A stretch of DNA of 64,000 nucleotides from Cognatishimia activa (GTDB taxonomy: Bacteria > Pseudomonadota > Alphaproteobacteria > Rhodobacterales > Rhodobacteraceae). The DNA lies in assembly GCF_026016445.1 (NCBI RefSeq), contig NZ_CP096147.1, positions 250,501-314,500 of the forward strand, read 5' to 3'. The translations under genes were made by a program, and so were the position numbers. Each line of letters opens with the position of its first letter. Position 1 is the stretch's first letter. Below, piece by piece: positions 42,718 to 50,889 of this stretch. The notes under the pieces were generated by a model, which saw only the letters and a program-made list of their open reading frames with translations, did not search any database and was not told where the DNA came from.

Positions 42718-42740
42718 ACGCGGAGACAGCGTCTCCGCGT
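42718..42740 (+). terminator. terminator of the ugp operon
   Basis: ACGCGGAGAC and GTCTCCGCGT form a perfect 10-bp stem with a 3-base loop, about 95 bases after the hydrolase stop. Confidence 0.6.
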
Positions 42741-42915
42741 AAATGACTTTTAAGGGCTGTTCGCTTAACTTTTGCAGAGTCCGTTTATTTTGCGCGGCGC
42801 AGATATTCATAGCCATCGCAGCATTGGTCAATTTGCCCCCACAACCTTCGACCAATCGCAATCGAAACCGGGATGAGCGGGCAAAACGTAACTGATTAGA
42901 CGTTTCTGACCTGCG

Positions 42916-43668
42916 TTAGGCGGCTAGGAATCCCCCATCTACAACAAGCTCTGTTCCCGTTACAAATGAGCTTTCATTTGACTATAGGAATAGCACCGCG
43001 TTGGCAATTTCACGTTCCTCCGCCAGCCGTCCCATTGGATACCGCGTCAACAGGATTTCTCGTAAGCCTTTGATCTTGCTGAATAACTCCTGCACCAATG
43101 GCGTTTCACAATGCCCTGGGTATACGAGGTTCACTCGAATTGACGACTTCGCATAGTCCAACGCCATGTTCCGTGAGAAGCTGACAAGCGCCGCCTTTGA
43201 GGCCGCATATGCACAGCTTTTGGTCTCACCGGTGAACGACGTAATTGATCCAGCAAGGACAATGGAACCACCTCCCGCTTTTTCCAAAAATGGGATGGTA
43301 TGTTTGCAGGTCAGAAAGACGCCTTTTAAGTTGACCTGCATCACCTTGTCCCAGTCGTCTTCAGCCATGTCTACAGCTGTTCCGTTTGTTGTGATACCGG
43401 CGCATGCGAACACACCGTCTATTTTTCCAATCTGGTCTTGGGCGTTTTCCGCTGCTGCAAGAACACTTTCACCAGAGGTGACATCAACCTGTTGGGCACT
43501 TGCAGCGTATCCATCGGCGTTCAACGCGTCTGCGACTCTTTGTGCGGCATCAAGATTAATATCCGCGACAACAACCTGAGCGCCTTCTTCCGCGAGGCGA
43601 CGCGCAGTCATCGCGCCCAAGCCCGAAGCACCACCGGTTATGAAAACGGATCGTCCGTTCATTCTCAT
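42916..43668 (-). pseudogene. SDR oxidoreductase with an in-frame TAG near its C-terminus
   Basis: The frame reads a complete classical SDR: ITGGASGLGAMTAR, NDD-like VVVADINL, ACAGITTNGTAVD, the Ser in VLAGSITS, and YAASKAALVS. It then reaches NAVLFL and a TAG (42982-42984). The same frame continues for 21 more codons to TAA at 42916, reading SNESSFVTGTELVVDGGFLAA, the conserved SDR C-terminus. A single codon at the position usually holding Ala is thus a stop. Without the tail the last strand and dimer contact are lost, so the gene is probably inactive, unless the stop is read through or is a sequencing error. The start is ATG 43668 behind GAGGG, 11 bases after the upstream SDR gene. Confidence 0.85.
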
Positions 43669-43678
43669 TTTAAAGCCC

Positions 43679-44494
43679 TCAAAGCTGAATTTCACTGGGG
43701 TCAAACAACACGCGCCCCTCCTTGCCACCAACCAGTCGCAGAGTTTCTCCGGTTACATGCCCGCTCAGATGACTTGAAACCAGATAGGTCACGGCGTTTG
43801 CGACGTCTTCAGGAGTGGCGAACTTCCGTAGGCTCGCCGTTTGAAGGACTTTGATCATTTCATCCTTTGCTGTCAGCTTGGCTTCGATCATCCGAGTGCG
43901 CACAAATCCCGGGGCAACCAAGTTGACGCGCCCCTGCGGTGCAATTCGAATGATTTCATCCTTAAGGGTGGGCAGCAGTCCGCTGGTGAATGAGGCTTTG
44001 GCAGCAGAGTAGTCCGAATGCCCTGGTTGCCCCCAAACACCTGACATGGAACCGATAAGGACAACCGAAGGATCCCGTGGTGGAGTTGACGCGTTTTTAA
44101 GCTGATTGAGGTATCCACGCAGACTTAGGAATGCCGACGTCAAGTTGCGCTCAATGGTCGTGTTCCACTGTTCAAGCGACATGTCGGAAAGAGCAACTTG
44201 TTCCTCTTTTAAATATCCGGCATTGCAGACAAAATCGTGGATGACCCGATCCGCAGCCACGCGGGAAAACATGTCTTGCACCTCTTCCTCGACTGTCAGA
44301 TCAGCCCGAAGGATGGTGGCACCATGTGTTTGGAATACCTGTTCGCCGGCGAGTGCCTCAACTCGATCTCTTGAAGAGTGATAGTGCAACAAAACATGTG
44401 CGCCCCCAGAAGCCAATTGCCGCGCAATCGCAGCCCCAATATCTCCCGATGCGCCAGTCACCAGTACGTTGCGACTGTGTAGTTTTGGATCCAA
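43679..44494 (-). CDS. SDR-family oxidoreductase
   Basis: This is a 271-residue short-chain dehydrogenase with LVTGASGDIGAAIAR, CNAGYLKEEQ, IGSMSGVWGQPGHSDYSAAK (catalytic Ser, Tyr and Lys) and a C-terminal SGHVTGETLRLVGG. The end differs from the usual VDGG. It uses TTG as start at 44494 with only a weak purine-rich site upstream, so the start is uncertain. It forms a two-gene unit with the SDR at 42916-43668. Substrate unknown. Confidence 0.8.
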   Translation of the reverse strand: MDPKLHSRNVLVTGASGDIGAAIARQLASGGAHVLLHYHSSRDRVEALAGEQVFQTHGATILRADLTVEEEVQDMFSRVAADRVIHDFVCNAGYLKEEQVALSDMSLEQWNTTIERNLTSAFLSLRGYLNQLKNASTPPRDPSVVLIGSMSGVWGQPGHSDYSAAKASFTSGLLPTLKDEIIRIAPQGRVNLVAPGFVRTRMIEAKLTAKDEMIKVLQTASLRKFATPEDVANAVTYLVSSHLSGHVTGETLRLVGGKEGRVLFDPSEIQL

Positions 44495-44571
44495 TTTAGG
44501 CTTTCTTTTCAGGTTATCTGTTGTGATCTCATTTCTGGAGGACAGTGTTCGCCAGAAGCTGCCGAGCGCAG

Positions 44572-44964
44572 TTAGAAACGAGTTTCGCTAATCGCAAAGC
44601 ACTTTTTGATGTAAATCGGTACATACCATTCGGTGCGAAGTCCCGCTTCCATCACAAAGGAGTCCCCAGCCCGAATAATCCGGGTTGACCGGTCATCTAA
44701 GTTGGTGACTTCCGCCTCGCCCTCAAGAATATGGCAGAATTCCGTGATGCCATCCATTGTTGCTCGAAACCGGCCAGCATTGCATTCCCAAATGCCAAAT
44801 TTGGATCCGCTTTGGGTATCATTGCTGTAAAGCCAAACGCCTTGCTCTGCCTTTCCAGAGATCAAATTGGCGCTATCATCTTTAATGGTGCGCGCCACCT
44901 TTGGAGCATCAAATAAGATGAATTTAGGCTGTGCCGTTGTGTGGGTGAAGTTCTGAGCATTCAT
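44572..44964 (-). CDS. cupin-domain protein (DUF861/Cupin_3 type)
   Basis: The 130-residue protein is a single beta-barrel cupin: WECNAGRFRATMDGITEFCHILEGEAEVTN forms the first half and IIRAGDSFVMEAGLRTEWYV the second. In place of the classical two-His first motif it has TEFCHILEGE, as is common in the Cupin_3 group found beside amine and aldehyde oxidation genes. The role is unknown; members have been proposed to act on ureidoglycine or as sensors. GGAG lies before ATG 44964. It follows the aldehyde dehydrogenase on the same strand behind a terminator-like hairpin. Confidence 0.75.
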   Translation of the reverse strand: MNAQNFTHTTAQPKFILFDAPKVARTIKDDSANLISGKAEQGVWLYSNDTQSGSKFGIWECNAGRFRATMDGITEFCHILEGEAEVTNLDDRSTRIIRAGDSFVMEAGLRTEWYVPIYIKKCFAISETRF

Positions 44965-44995
44965 GAGGACCACTCCGAATTGTTTAGGAAAAGGA

Positions 44996-45017
44996 CCGGG
45001 CTTTTTGAAAAGCCCGG
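44996..45017 (-). terminator. terminator-like hairpin between aldehyde dehydrogenase and cupin genes
   Basis: CCGGGCTTTT and AAAAGCCCGG form a perfect 10-bp stem with a 2-base centre. On the minus strand it is followed by TCCTTTTCC. Confidence 0.7.
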
Positions 45018-45048
45018 CCTAGTTAAAGCTAATCCATTACACGGGAGA

Positions 45049-46485
45049 TCAGCTTTGTATGTAGACCATATGAGTTTGAGTGAACTCATAGAGGCCGTGC
45101 TTGCCATCGGCACCTCCGATGCCGGACTTGCGAACACCTGCGTGGTAACCCTGCATGGCTTCAAAGTTGTTGCGATTGATGTAGGTCTCACCGAATTTCA
45201 ACTCGCGGCAGGCCTGCATCGCAGAGTTGATGTCACGCGTGTAGATCGATGAAGTCAGGCCATATTCACTGTCGTTAGCGCGTGTGATTGCTTCGTCGAT
45301 ATCTTTCACAGTGTTGATTGGCAAAACAGGGCCAAAGACCTCTTTCTGCATAATCTCGCTGTCTTGAGCGCAATCGGTCAGAACGGTAGGTTGGTAGTAG
45401 TTGCCCTGACCCAAGTCAGCCACTTCGCCACCTGTAACAATCGATGCTCCAGCCGCTTTTGCGCGCTCGACCATTCCTGCGACCTTATCCAAACCGGCTT
45501 TGTTAATCATTGGTCCGTAGGCAACGCTGAAGTCTTCTGCTGGGTTGCCGAACTTTTGTTCGGACATTTTCTGAGACAGTTTTGCGACGAATTCGTCTTC
45601 GACACTGGCTTCCACGTAGACACGTTCTGCGCAATTGCAGACCTGACCGGAGTTAATGACGCGAGACGCAACAATCGCTTCTGCAGCCAGATCCAGATCA
45701 GCGTCCTTCAAGACAATCGCAGGAGCTTTGCCACCCAGTTCCAAATTCACTTTGGTGATGTTTTTGGCAGCTGCACCCATGATCCGAGAGCCGGTTTCTA
45801 CGGAACCGGTGAAGCTCAGAAGGCCTACGTCAGGGTTTTCACAAAGCGCAGCACCCGCAACGGCGCCACGGCCATAAACCATGTTCACCACACCTTCAGG
45901 CATGTCGGTTTCTGCTAACAGATCCATAAACATGGCCGCGTTGTTTGGTGTTTCTTCCGACGGTTTCAACACGATGGTGTTGCCTGTCAAAAGGGCAGGC
46001 GCAAGCTTGCGTGCGATCAGGAAGAACGGGAAATTCCACGGCAGAATGCCACCAACAACCCCGATGGCCTGGCGGAACAGGAAGATGCTTTCGTTAGGGT
46101 TATCGGAAGTGACGATCTCACCTTCAAGACGGCGCGCCCATTCTGCCATGTAGTCAATGTAGTCAGCAGTGAAGTTCACTTCGACTTCCGCCAAACCCAT
46201 GGTTTTGCCTTGCTCAGCCACGATGGCCTTAGCAAGCGCCGGCACGTTTTGACGAATTTTTGCTGAGATTTGGCGCAGATATCCGGCGCGCTCGATTGGT
46301 GCCTTTGCCTCCCAGCTCCTCTGGGCGGATTTAGCTGCTGCGATCGCATCGGCAACTGCCTCAGGTGAAGTTTCTGGAATTTCAGACAAGACCGCACCGG
46401 TCGCTGGATTGAGCACGGGGATTACGCCCTGCGCCTTTGCATCGACAAATCCGCCGTTGATGAAATTACGGTGTTGAATCGTCAT
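45049..46485 (-). CDS. NAD-dependent aldehyde dehydrogenase (AldA/succinate-semialdehyde type)
   Basis: This 478-residue protein has GGILPWNFPFFLIARKLAPAL, the catalytic Glu in NLELGGKAPAIV and Cys in NSGQVCNCAERVYVE, and the final GGADGKHGLYEFTQ. The sequence suggests the lactaldehyde/glycolaldehyde dehydrogenase (AldA) branch. Its neighbour at 46636 is an amine/amino-acid oxidase that would make an aldehyde, so it probably oxidises that product. ATG 46485 is chosen because GGGAGGAAAG lies directly upstream. A palindromic site at 46507-46527 in front of it is a candidate operator for the IclR regulator at 48009. Confidence 0.9.
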   Translation of the reverse strand: MTIQHRNFINGGFVDAKAQGVIPVLNPATGAVLSEIPETSPEAVADAIAAAKSAQRSWEAKAPIERAGYLRQISAKIRQNVPALAKAIVAEQGKTMGLAEVEVNFTADYIDYMAEWARRLEGEIVTSDNPNESIFLFRQAIGVVGGILPWNFPFFLIARKLAPALLTGNTIVLKPSEETPNNAAMFMDLLAETDMPEGVVNMVYGRGAVAGAALCENPDVGLLSFTGSVETGSRIMGAAAKNITKVNLELGGKAPAIVLKDADLDLAAEAIVASRVINSGQVCNCAERVYVEASVEDEFVAKLSQKMSEQKFGNPAEDFSVAYGPMINKAGLDKVAGMVERAKAAGASIVTGGEVADLGQGNYYQPTVLTDCAQDSEIMQKEVFGPVLPINTVKDIDEAITRANDSEYGLTSSIYTRDINSAMQACRELKFGETYINRNNFEAMQGYHAGVRKSGIGGADGKHGLYEFTQTHMVYIQS

Positions 46486-46506
46486 TCTTTCCTCCCGATC
46501 CATACA

Positions 46507-46527
46507 TAGTTCTATTATGCAGAACTA
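46507..46527. promoter_or_regulatory. candidate IclR-type operator
   Basis: TAGTTCT and AGAACTA are perfect 7-bp arms around a 7-base spacer, 22 bases before the aldehyde dehydrogenase start. Related half-sites AGAACAC and AGAACTA occur at 47957-47963 and 48805-48811, upstream of the oxidase and of the regulator gene itself. Confidence 0.65.
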
Positions 46528-46589
46528 ATCTATTGCAATGCAATACTCGATTCCAATTTTGATTCTGTCAACCGTGAACGAACCGCAAC

Positions 46590-46616
46590 AAAAAAGGCGC
46601 GGTAAAGCCGCGCCTT
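46590..46616 (-). terminator. rho-independent terminator of the oxidase gene
   Basis: Read on the minus strand, AAGGCGCGG-CTTTA-CCGCGCCTT is followed by TTTTGTTG, the classical stem plus T-run, 20 bases after the stop at 46636. Confidence 0.85.
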
Positions 46617-46635
46617 AATCAAGATCCAAGACCAC

Positions 46636-47940
46636 TCATCTGGTCTCGAGGTAATCCAATATTCGCATGAACCAGATAGCCGTACCCATGCCAAACATTT
46701 TACTACGCCTGAATGGGACGGTTTTGATTTTTGAAATGGGAAGGGACAATGAGTTAGCATCCGCACCCAAAACGCGTTCTGACAAGACGCGCCCCATCAC
46801 CATCGACATCGCGACGCCACGGCCGTTGTAGCCAAGACCAGCAAGCAATCCGGGTTGCGGTTCGTGAAGATGAGGCAAGTGATCATCGGTGATGGCTATT
46901 CGACCACCCCATTGGTGGGTCCACTCCACGCCTTTCAACTGAGGATAGACACGCTCCGAATCTTTTTGAAGCCAGTCAAATCCCGACAGGGTTTCGCCTG
47001 GTCCCGGACGCCCCAGCCCTCCGTAAACCAGTCGATTATCTGGCTCACGGCGTGCATACATGATGACGCGCCGGCTGTCAGAGATTGTGTGGCCTTCCGG
47101 TAGGATCGAATTAATCACCGCATCGGGAAGCGGGGCGGTCGATATCTGGATAGGGGTCAATGGCACGATGCTTTTTGACAATCCCGGTAACAGATCATCT
47201 GAATAGGCATTTGTTGCCACAACGACCCAATCGGATTGAACGGATCCTTTAGGTGTCTTGGCGATCCACTTTTGACCGTTCTTAGCCAGTGACAGCACAG
47301 GGCTTTTTCCAAAAAACTGCGCTCCGCGTTCCGTTGCGGCTTTCGCCAATCCCTGTGCGAACATCTTTGGATGCACCGCGCCGCCCTTGTGGGTGATTAC
47401 ACCTGACAAGTATGATTTGGTTCCAGACAAGCGATTTAGCTCGTCTCCTTCAACCACCTCTGCGGTTGACCCATACGCACGCCAGTTCTCAATGTCTCTC
47501 AGTGAGGCGCGATGTGCTTTGGAACTATGGTTGACCCGTAGCCAACCCTTTTGGCGCGCCTGGCATTCAATCTGGTAGGTGCGCACGAGTTCAAAAAGCT
47601 CGTCAGCAGAGTTTAGGGACGCCTCTGTTACTCGCTCAAAATAGGTGTCACCAAGCAACTGGTGCAGTTGTTTTGGCGAGTTGAAGGGAAGAAGCGGGTT
47701 GACCTGTCCCCCGGTACGTCCCGACGCTCCCCAAGCCACATCCGCAGCATCTAAAACAACTACCTTTGTCCCAGCTGCCACCAAGTTCAGTGCAGTTCGT
47801 AATCCGGTGAAGCCCGCTCCAATAATGGTGACATCCGCTGATATTTGATCTTCCAAGGATGCATGTGGCGTATCGGGCGGTGCCGTGGCCTGCCACAACG
47901 ATTGCTGAACCGGTGGTACAGGCGGAGTATTTTGAATCAT
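46636..47940 (-). CDS. FAD-dependent amine/amino-acid oxidase (DAO family, PuuB/glycine oxidase-like)
   Basis: This 434-residue flavoprotein has the dinucleotide motif ADVTIIGAGFTGLRTALNLVAAG near residues 32-54, SGRTGGQVNP soon after, DWVVVATNAYSDDLLPGL and the C-terminal GYNGRGVAMSMVMGRVL that closes the FAD site. It would oxidise an amine or N-substituted amino acid to an aldehyde or keto acid. PuuB-type members oxidise gamma-glutamylputrescine, but no glutamylpolyamine synthetase is near, so the substrate is open. With the aldehyde dehydrogenase, cupin and IclR genes it forms a catabolic module opposite a TauABC-type importer. Confidence 0.87.
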   Translation of the reverse strand: MIQNTPPVPPVQQSLWQATAPPDTPHASLEDQISADVTIIGAGFTGLRTALNLVAAGTKVVVLDAADVAWGASGRTGGQVNPLLPFNSPKQLHQLLGDTYFERVTEASLNSADELFELVRTYQIECQARQKGWLRVNHSSKAHRASLRDIENWRAYGSTAEVVEGDELNRLSGTKSYLSGVITHKGGAVHPKMFAQGLAKAATERGAQFFGKSPVLSLAKNGQKWIAKTPKGSVQSDWVVVATNAYSDDLLPGLSKSIVPLTPIQISTAPLPDAVINSILPEGHTISDSRRVIMYARREPDNRLVYGGLGRPGPGETLSGFDWLQKDSERVYPQLKGVEWTHQWGGRIAITDDHLPHLHEPQPGLLAGLGYNGRGVAMSMVMGRVLSERVLGADANSLSLPISKIKTVPFRRSKMFGMGTAIWFMRILDYLETR

Positions 47941-48008
47941 CGGAATCTCATATTGCAGAACACGCCTATCAATATGTGAGACAATATGCTAATTGGTCAA
48001 GCCACAGT

Positions 48009-48776
48009 TTAACTCGATCGCCAACCAATGATCTTGGAAACTTCTTCAGCCGCTGCTTTCACTTTTTCAGATTGCGCGATGACATCGGCGGAACCGGCTG
48101 CCTGCTCAAGTGACCAGAGAGACATGCAGGCGACCACATCGTCCTGTTCGTTGAAAATCGGCGCGGCAATACCCGTAACCTGAAGCACTTCTTCTTTAAC
48201 AGCGCGGCCATAGCCATTTGCTTTTGTTTCCCAGAGTGACCGATTAAGTTCCTCCGCGGACGTCAGTGTGAATTCCGTGAATTTTTCGTATTCAAGGCTT
48301 TCGAGCAGTTCTTGCTTTCTATTTTCTGACATAAACGCAAGAAACACTTTACCTGCAGCAGTGCAATGCAACGGGGCATGGTCACCGGAATGCGCCGCAT
48401 ATCGGACAGGAACATAGTCCGCTGTACGCAAATAAAGAATCGTCTGACCATCAAGAATGGATAAGGCAGCATTCATCTTTGTTGCTTCGCTCAAGCGATT
48501 CATCGGTTCTGCAGCGACTTGTTGTAGATCGATTCTTCGCCAAGCAGAACGCGCCCATTGATGTAACCGAGAACCGGTCCGGTAAGTTCGAGATGGCTTG
48601 TCGTATGAAATCAGCTCTTCACCTTGCAACACTGCGAGAATGCGATGGCAGGAGCTTTTCACAAACCCTGTGCGTTCTACAATCTCTGAAAAAGCAAGGG
48701 GTTGGCGTGCCTCGGACAGTATATCCATGACCGTCGCACACTTTGTGACAATGGAACTTTCAGTTGATCTGCCCAT
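48009..48776 (-). CDS. IclR-family transcriptional regulator
   Basis: This 255-residue protein has an N-terminal winged helix (TVMDILSEARQPLAFSEIVERTGFVKSSCHRIL, residues 14-46) and the IclR effector domain with HCTAAGKVFLAFMS and a C-terminal GIAAPIFNEQDDVVACMSLW. ATG 48776 follows GGAGTAAGAGA; upstream in-frame sequence is open but lacks a site and is unlike the family. It lies between the oxidase module and the divergent importer and probably controls both. Confidence 0.9.
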   Translation of the reverse strand: MGRSTESSIVTKCATVMDILSEARQPLAFSEIVERTGFVKSSCHRILAVLQGEELISYDKPSRTYRTGSRLHQWARSAWRRIDLQQVAAEPMNRLSEATKMNAALSILDGQTILYLRTADYVPVRYAAHSGDHAPLHCTAAGKVFLAFMSENRKQELLESLEYEKFTEFTLTSAEELNRSLWETKANGYGRAVKEEVLQVTGIAAPIFNEQDDVVACMSLWSLEQAAGSADVIAQSEKVKAAAEEVSKIIGWRSS

Positions 48777-48978
48777 AATTCTCTTACTCCATCTACTGCA
48801 ATGTAGAACTAGCGACACGCCTGCGCCTTGGCAACCGCGCTGCTTTTCTGAGCAAAAATAAAAATATTGACGCAGCTTCCCATGCCTGACTACTATCGAT
48901 TTGCGGGACCAAAGTTCCGCAATGCAAGACAAATAGAAAGAGCTGCACACCGCAGAGTTGATCCAACAGGAGACAAAA

Positions 48979-49974
48979 ATGAAAAAGCTGATGACAGCAC
49001 TTGTCGCGGGAACCGCACTGAGCGCATCCATGGTGCCTGCACAGGCGCTCGACGAGATTACCGTTGCTTATTTCCTTGAGTGGCCATTGCCGATGATGGA
49101 AGCGAAAGCTTCAGGCGCATATGATGAAGCCCTTGGCATGAAGGTGAACTGGGTAAGCTTTGAAACCGGTACTGCAATGAGCGCAGCGATGGCATCTGGT
49201 GACGTTCAGATCGCGGTAAGCCAAGGTCTCCCACCTTTCGTTGTTGCGGCTTCTGCCGGTCAGGACCTTCAGATTGTTGACGTTGCGGTGACTTACTCTG
49301 AGAACGACAACTGCGTTGTTTCCACTGATCTGGAAATCGACAAGACCAATGCTTCCGAGCTGGCGGGTAAGAAAGTGGCAGTGCCTCTGGGCACAGCGGC
49401 ACACTACGGCTTCCTGCGTCAGATGGATCACTTCGGTGTGGAGCTTTCCAGCTTGGACGTCGTCGATATGGCCCCACCTGAAGGTGCTGCGGCACTGGCG
49501 CAAGGCTCGATTGATTTCGCTTGCGGTTACGGCGGTGGTCTGACCCGCATGAAAGAACATGGCAACGTATTGCTGACAGGTGCAGAGAAGGAAGACCTCG
49601 GCATTCTGGTGTTTGACGTCACATCCACTCCGGCAGCCTTTGCAGCGGAAAATCCAGACCTGGTTGCGACCTTCCTAAAGGTAACAGCAGACGCAAACAC
49701 ACGCTGGACCTCCGGTGAAGGTGGCGAAGAAATGCTGGCGGTTCTTGCGAAAGAAGCTGGTATGGATCTTGAGGCGGCACGCGGCGCGATTGCGACAATG
49801 GGTTTCCCAAGCCTTGATGAACAGCTGTCCGCAAAATGGATGGATGGCGGTATCCAGACCTTCATGAAAGGTGTGGCAGACGTTTTCGTAAATGCGGGCA
49901 GCATCGGTGCTTCTCAGCCTAGCTACGAGACCAACGTCAACATCGAGACAATGCAAATCGCCAACGAAGGCTGA
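48979..49974 (+). CDS. ABC transporter substrate-binding protein (TauA/ThiY/SsuA type)
   Basis: The 331-residue periplasmic protein has a signal peptide ending AQA-L and the taurine/nitrate/aliphatic-sulfonate binding fold: ITVAYFLEWPLPMMEAKASG, ETGTAMSAAMASGDVQIAVSQG and LAGKKVAVPLGTAAHYGFL. The substrate class includes sulfonates, pyrimidines and amino-like anions; the neighbouring amine oxidase suggests an amine-containing ligand, by inference. ATG 48979 follows GGAGAC. Confidence 0.87.
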   Translation: MKKLMTALVAGTALSASMVPAQALDEITVAYFLEWPLPMMEAKASGAYDEALGMKVNWVSFETGTAMSAAMASGDVQIAVSQGLPPFVVAASAGQDLQIVDVAVTYSENDNCVVSTDLEIDKTNASELAGKKVAVPLGTAAHYGFLRQMDHFGVELSSLDVVDMAPPEGAAALAQGSIDFACGYGGGLTRMKEHGNVLLTGAEKEDLGILVFDVTSTPAAFAAENPDLVATFLKVTADANTRWTSGEGGEEMLAVLAKEAGMDLEAARGAIATMGFPSLDEQLSAKWMDGGIQTFMKGVADVFVNAGSIGASQPSYETNVNIETMQIANEG

Positions 49975-49985
49975 TTTGACACTCA

Positions 49986-50012
49986 AGCGGAGCCGTCTCC
50001 CCCGGCTCCGCT
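49986..50012 (+). terminator. stem-loop after the binding-protein gene
   Basis: AGCGGAGCCG (49986-49995) and CGGCTCCGCT (50003-50012) form a perfect 10-bp stem with a 7-base loop, between the binding protein and the ATPase gene. Confidence 0.65.
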
Positions 50013-50082
50013 ACCCCTCACTCCCATCTTTTATTTCGAGGTCAATTTTTAAGACCTCCATCCATCCTTTCCAGGAGGGAAT

Positions 50083-50889
50083 ATGACAGGACTATCAATC
50101 GAGAACATCTCGATGCGTTTTGATTTGCCCGATGGCGGTCATGTCCAAGCGCTTCAAGATGTCAGCCTAGACTTGAAACAGGGCGAGCTCATGAGCGTGC
50201 TTGGCCCGTCAGGTTGTGGCAAAACCACGCTCCTCAATATCGTTGCCGGGTTTCTCGGCGCAACTTCAGGTCAAATTTCGCTGAACGGGCATCGCGTCGA
50301 TGGACCCGACGCTGAACGCGGCATGGTCTTTCAGAAAGGCGCGCTGTTTGAGTGGATGAGCGTGCGTGACAACGTCAGCTTCGGTCCACGTATGGCTGGA
50401 AAATCCGAAAGCGATTACGGCGCAGAAGTTGATCATTTGTTGGAGGTCGTCGGCCTTAAAGACTTCAAAGAGAAAGCGATTTACGAACTTTCCGGCGGGA
50501 TGCAGCAACGCGTGGCCCTCGCACGCTGCCTGGCCAACCATCCTGATGTGATCTTGATGGATGAACCTCTAGGTGCATTGGACGCGCTTACGCGTGAAAA
50601 GATGCAGTCCTTGGTTCTGAAGCTCTGGAAAGAAACTGGTAAGACCATCATCTTGATTACCCACTCTGTGGAAGAAGCTCTCTTGCTGGGTGAACGTCTC
50701 TTGGTGATGGCCCCAAGGCCGGGTCGCATTCATACCGAATACCGGCTGCCCTTTGCTGATCTTGGAGTTGGGCAAGATTTACGTGAAGTGAAAAAACATC
50801 CTGACTTTGCAGTAAAGCGCGACGAAATCCTCAGCATGATCTGGGATATGGAAGAAGAAATTATGGGCCGCTCGGAGGATGCAGCATGA
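50083..50889 (+). CDS. ABC transporter ATPase (TauB/SsuB type)
   Basis: This 268-residue ATPase has Walker A GPSGCGKT at 41-48, signature LSGGMQQRVALARC and Walker B VILMDEPLGALD; the signature GGMQQR is typical of the taurine/nitrate family. It overlaps the permease gene by four bases. The long C-terminus (VKRDEILSMIWDMEEEIMG) is normal for the group. Confidence 0.93.
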   Translation: MTGLSIENISMRFDLPDGGHVQALQDVSLDLKQGELMSVLGPSGCGKTTLLNIVAGFLGATSGQISLNGHRVDGPDAERGMVFQKGALFEWMSVRDNVSFGPRMAGKSESDYGAEVDHLLEVVGLKDFKEKAIYELSGGMQQRVALARCLANHPDVILMDEPLGALDALTREKMQSLVLKLWKETGKTIILITHSVEEALLLGERLLVMAPRPGRIHTEYRLPFADLGVGQDLREVKKHPDFAVKRDEILSMIWDMEEEIMGRSEDAA

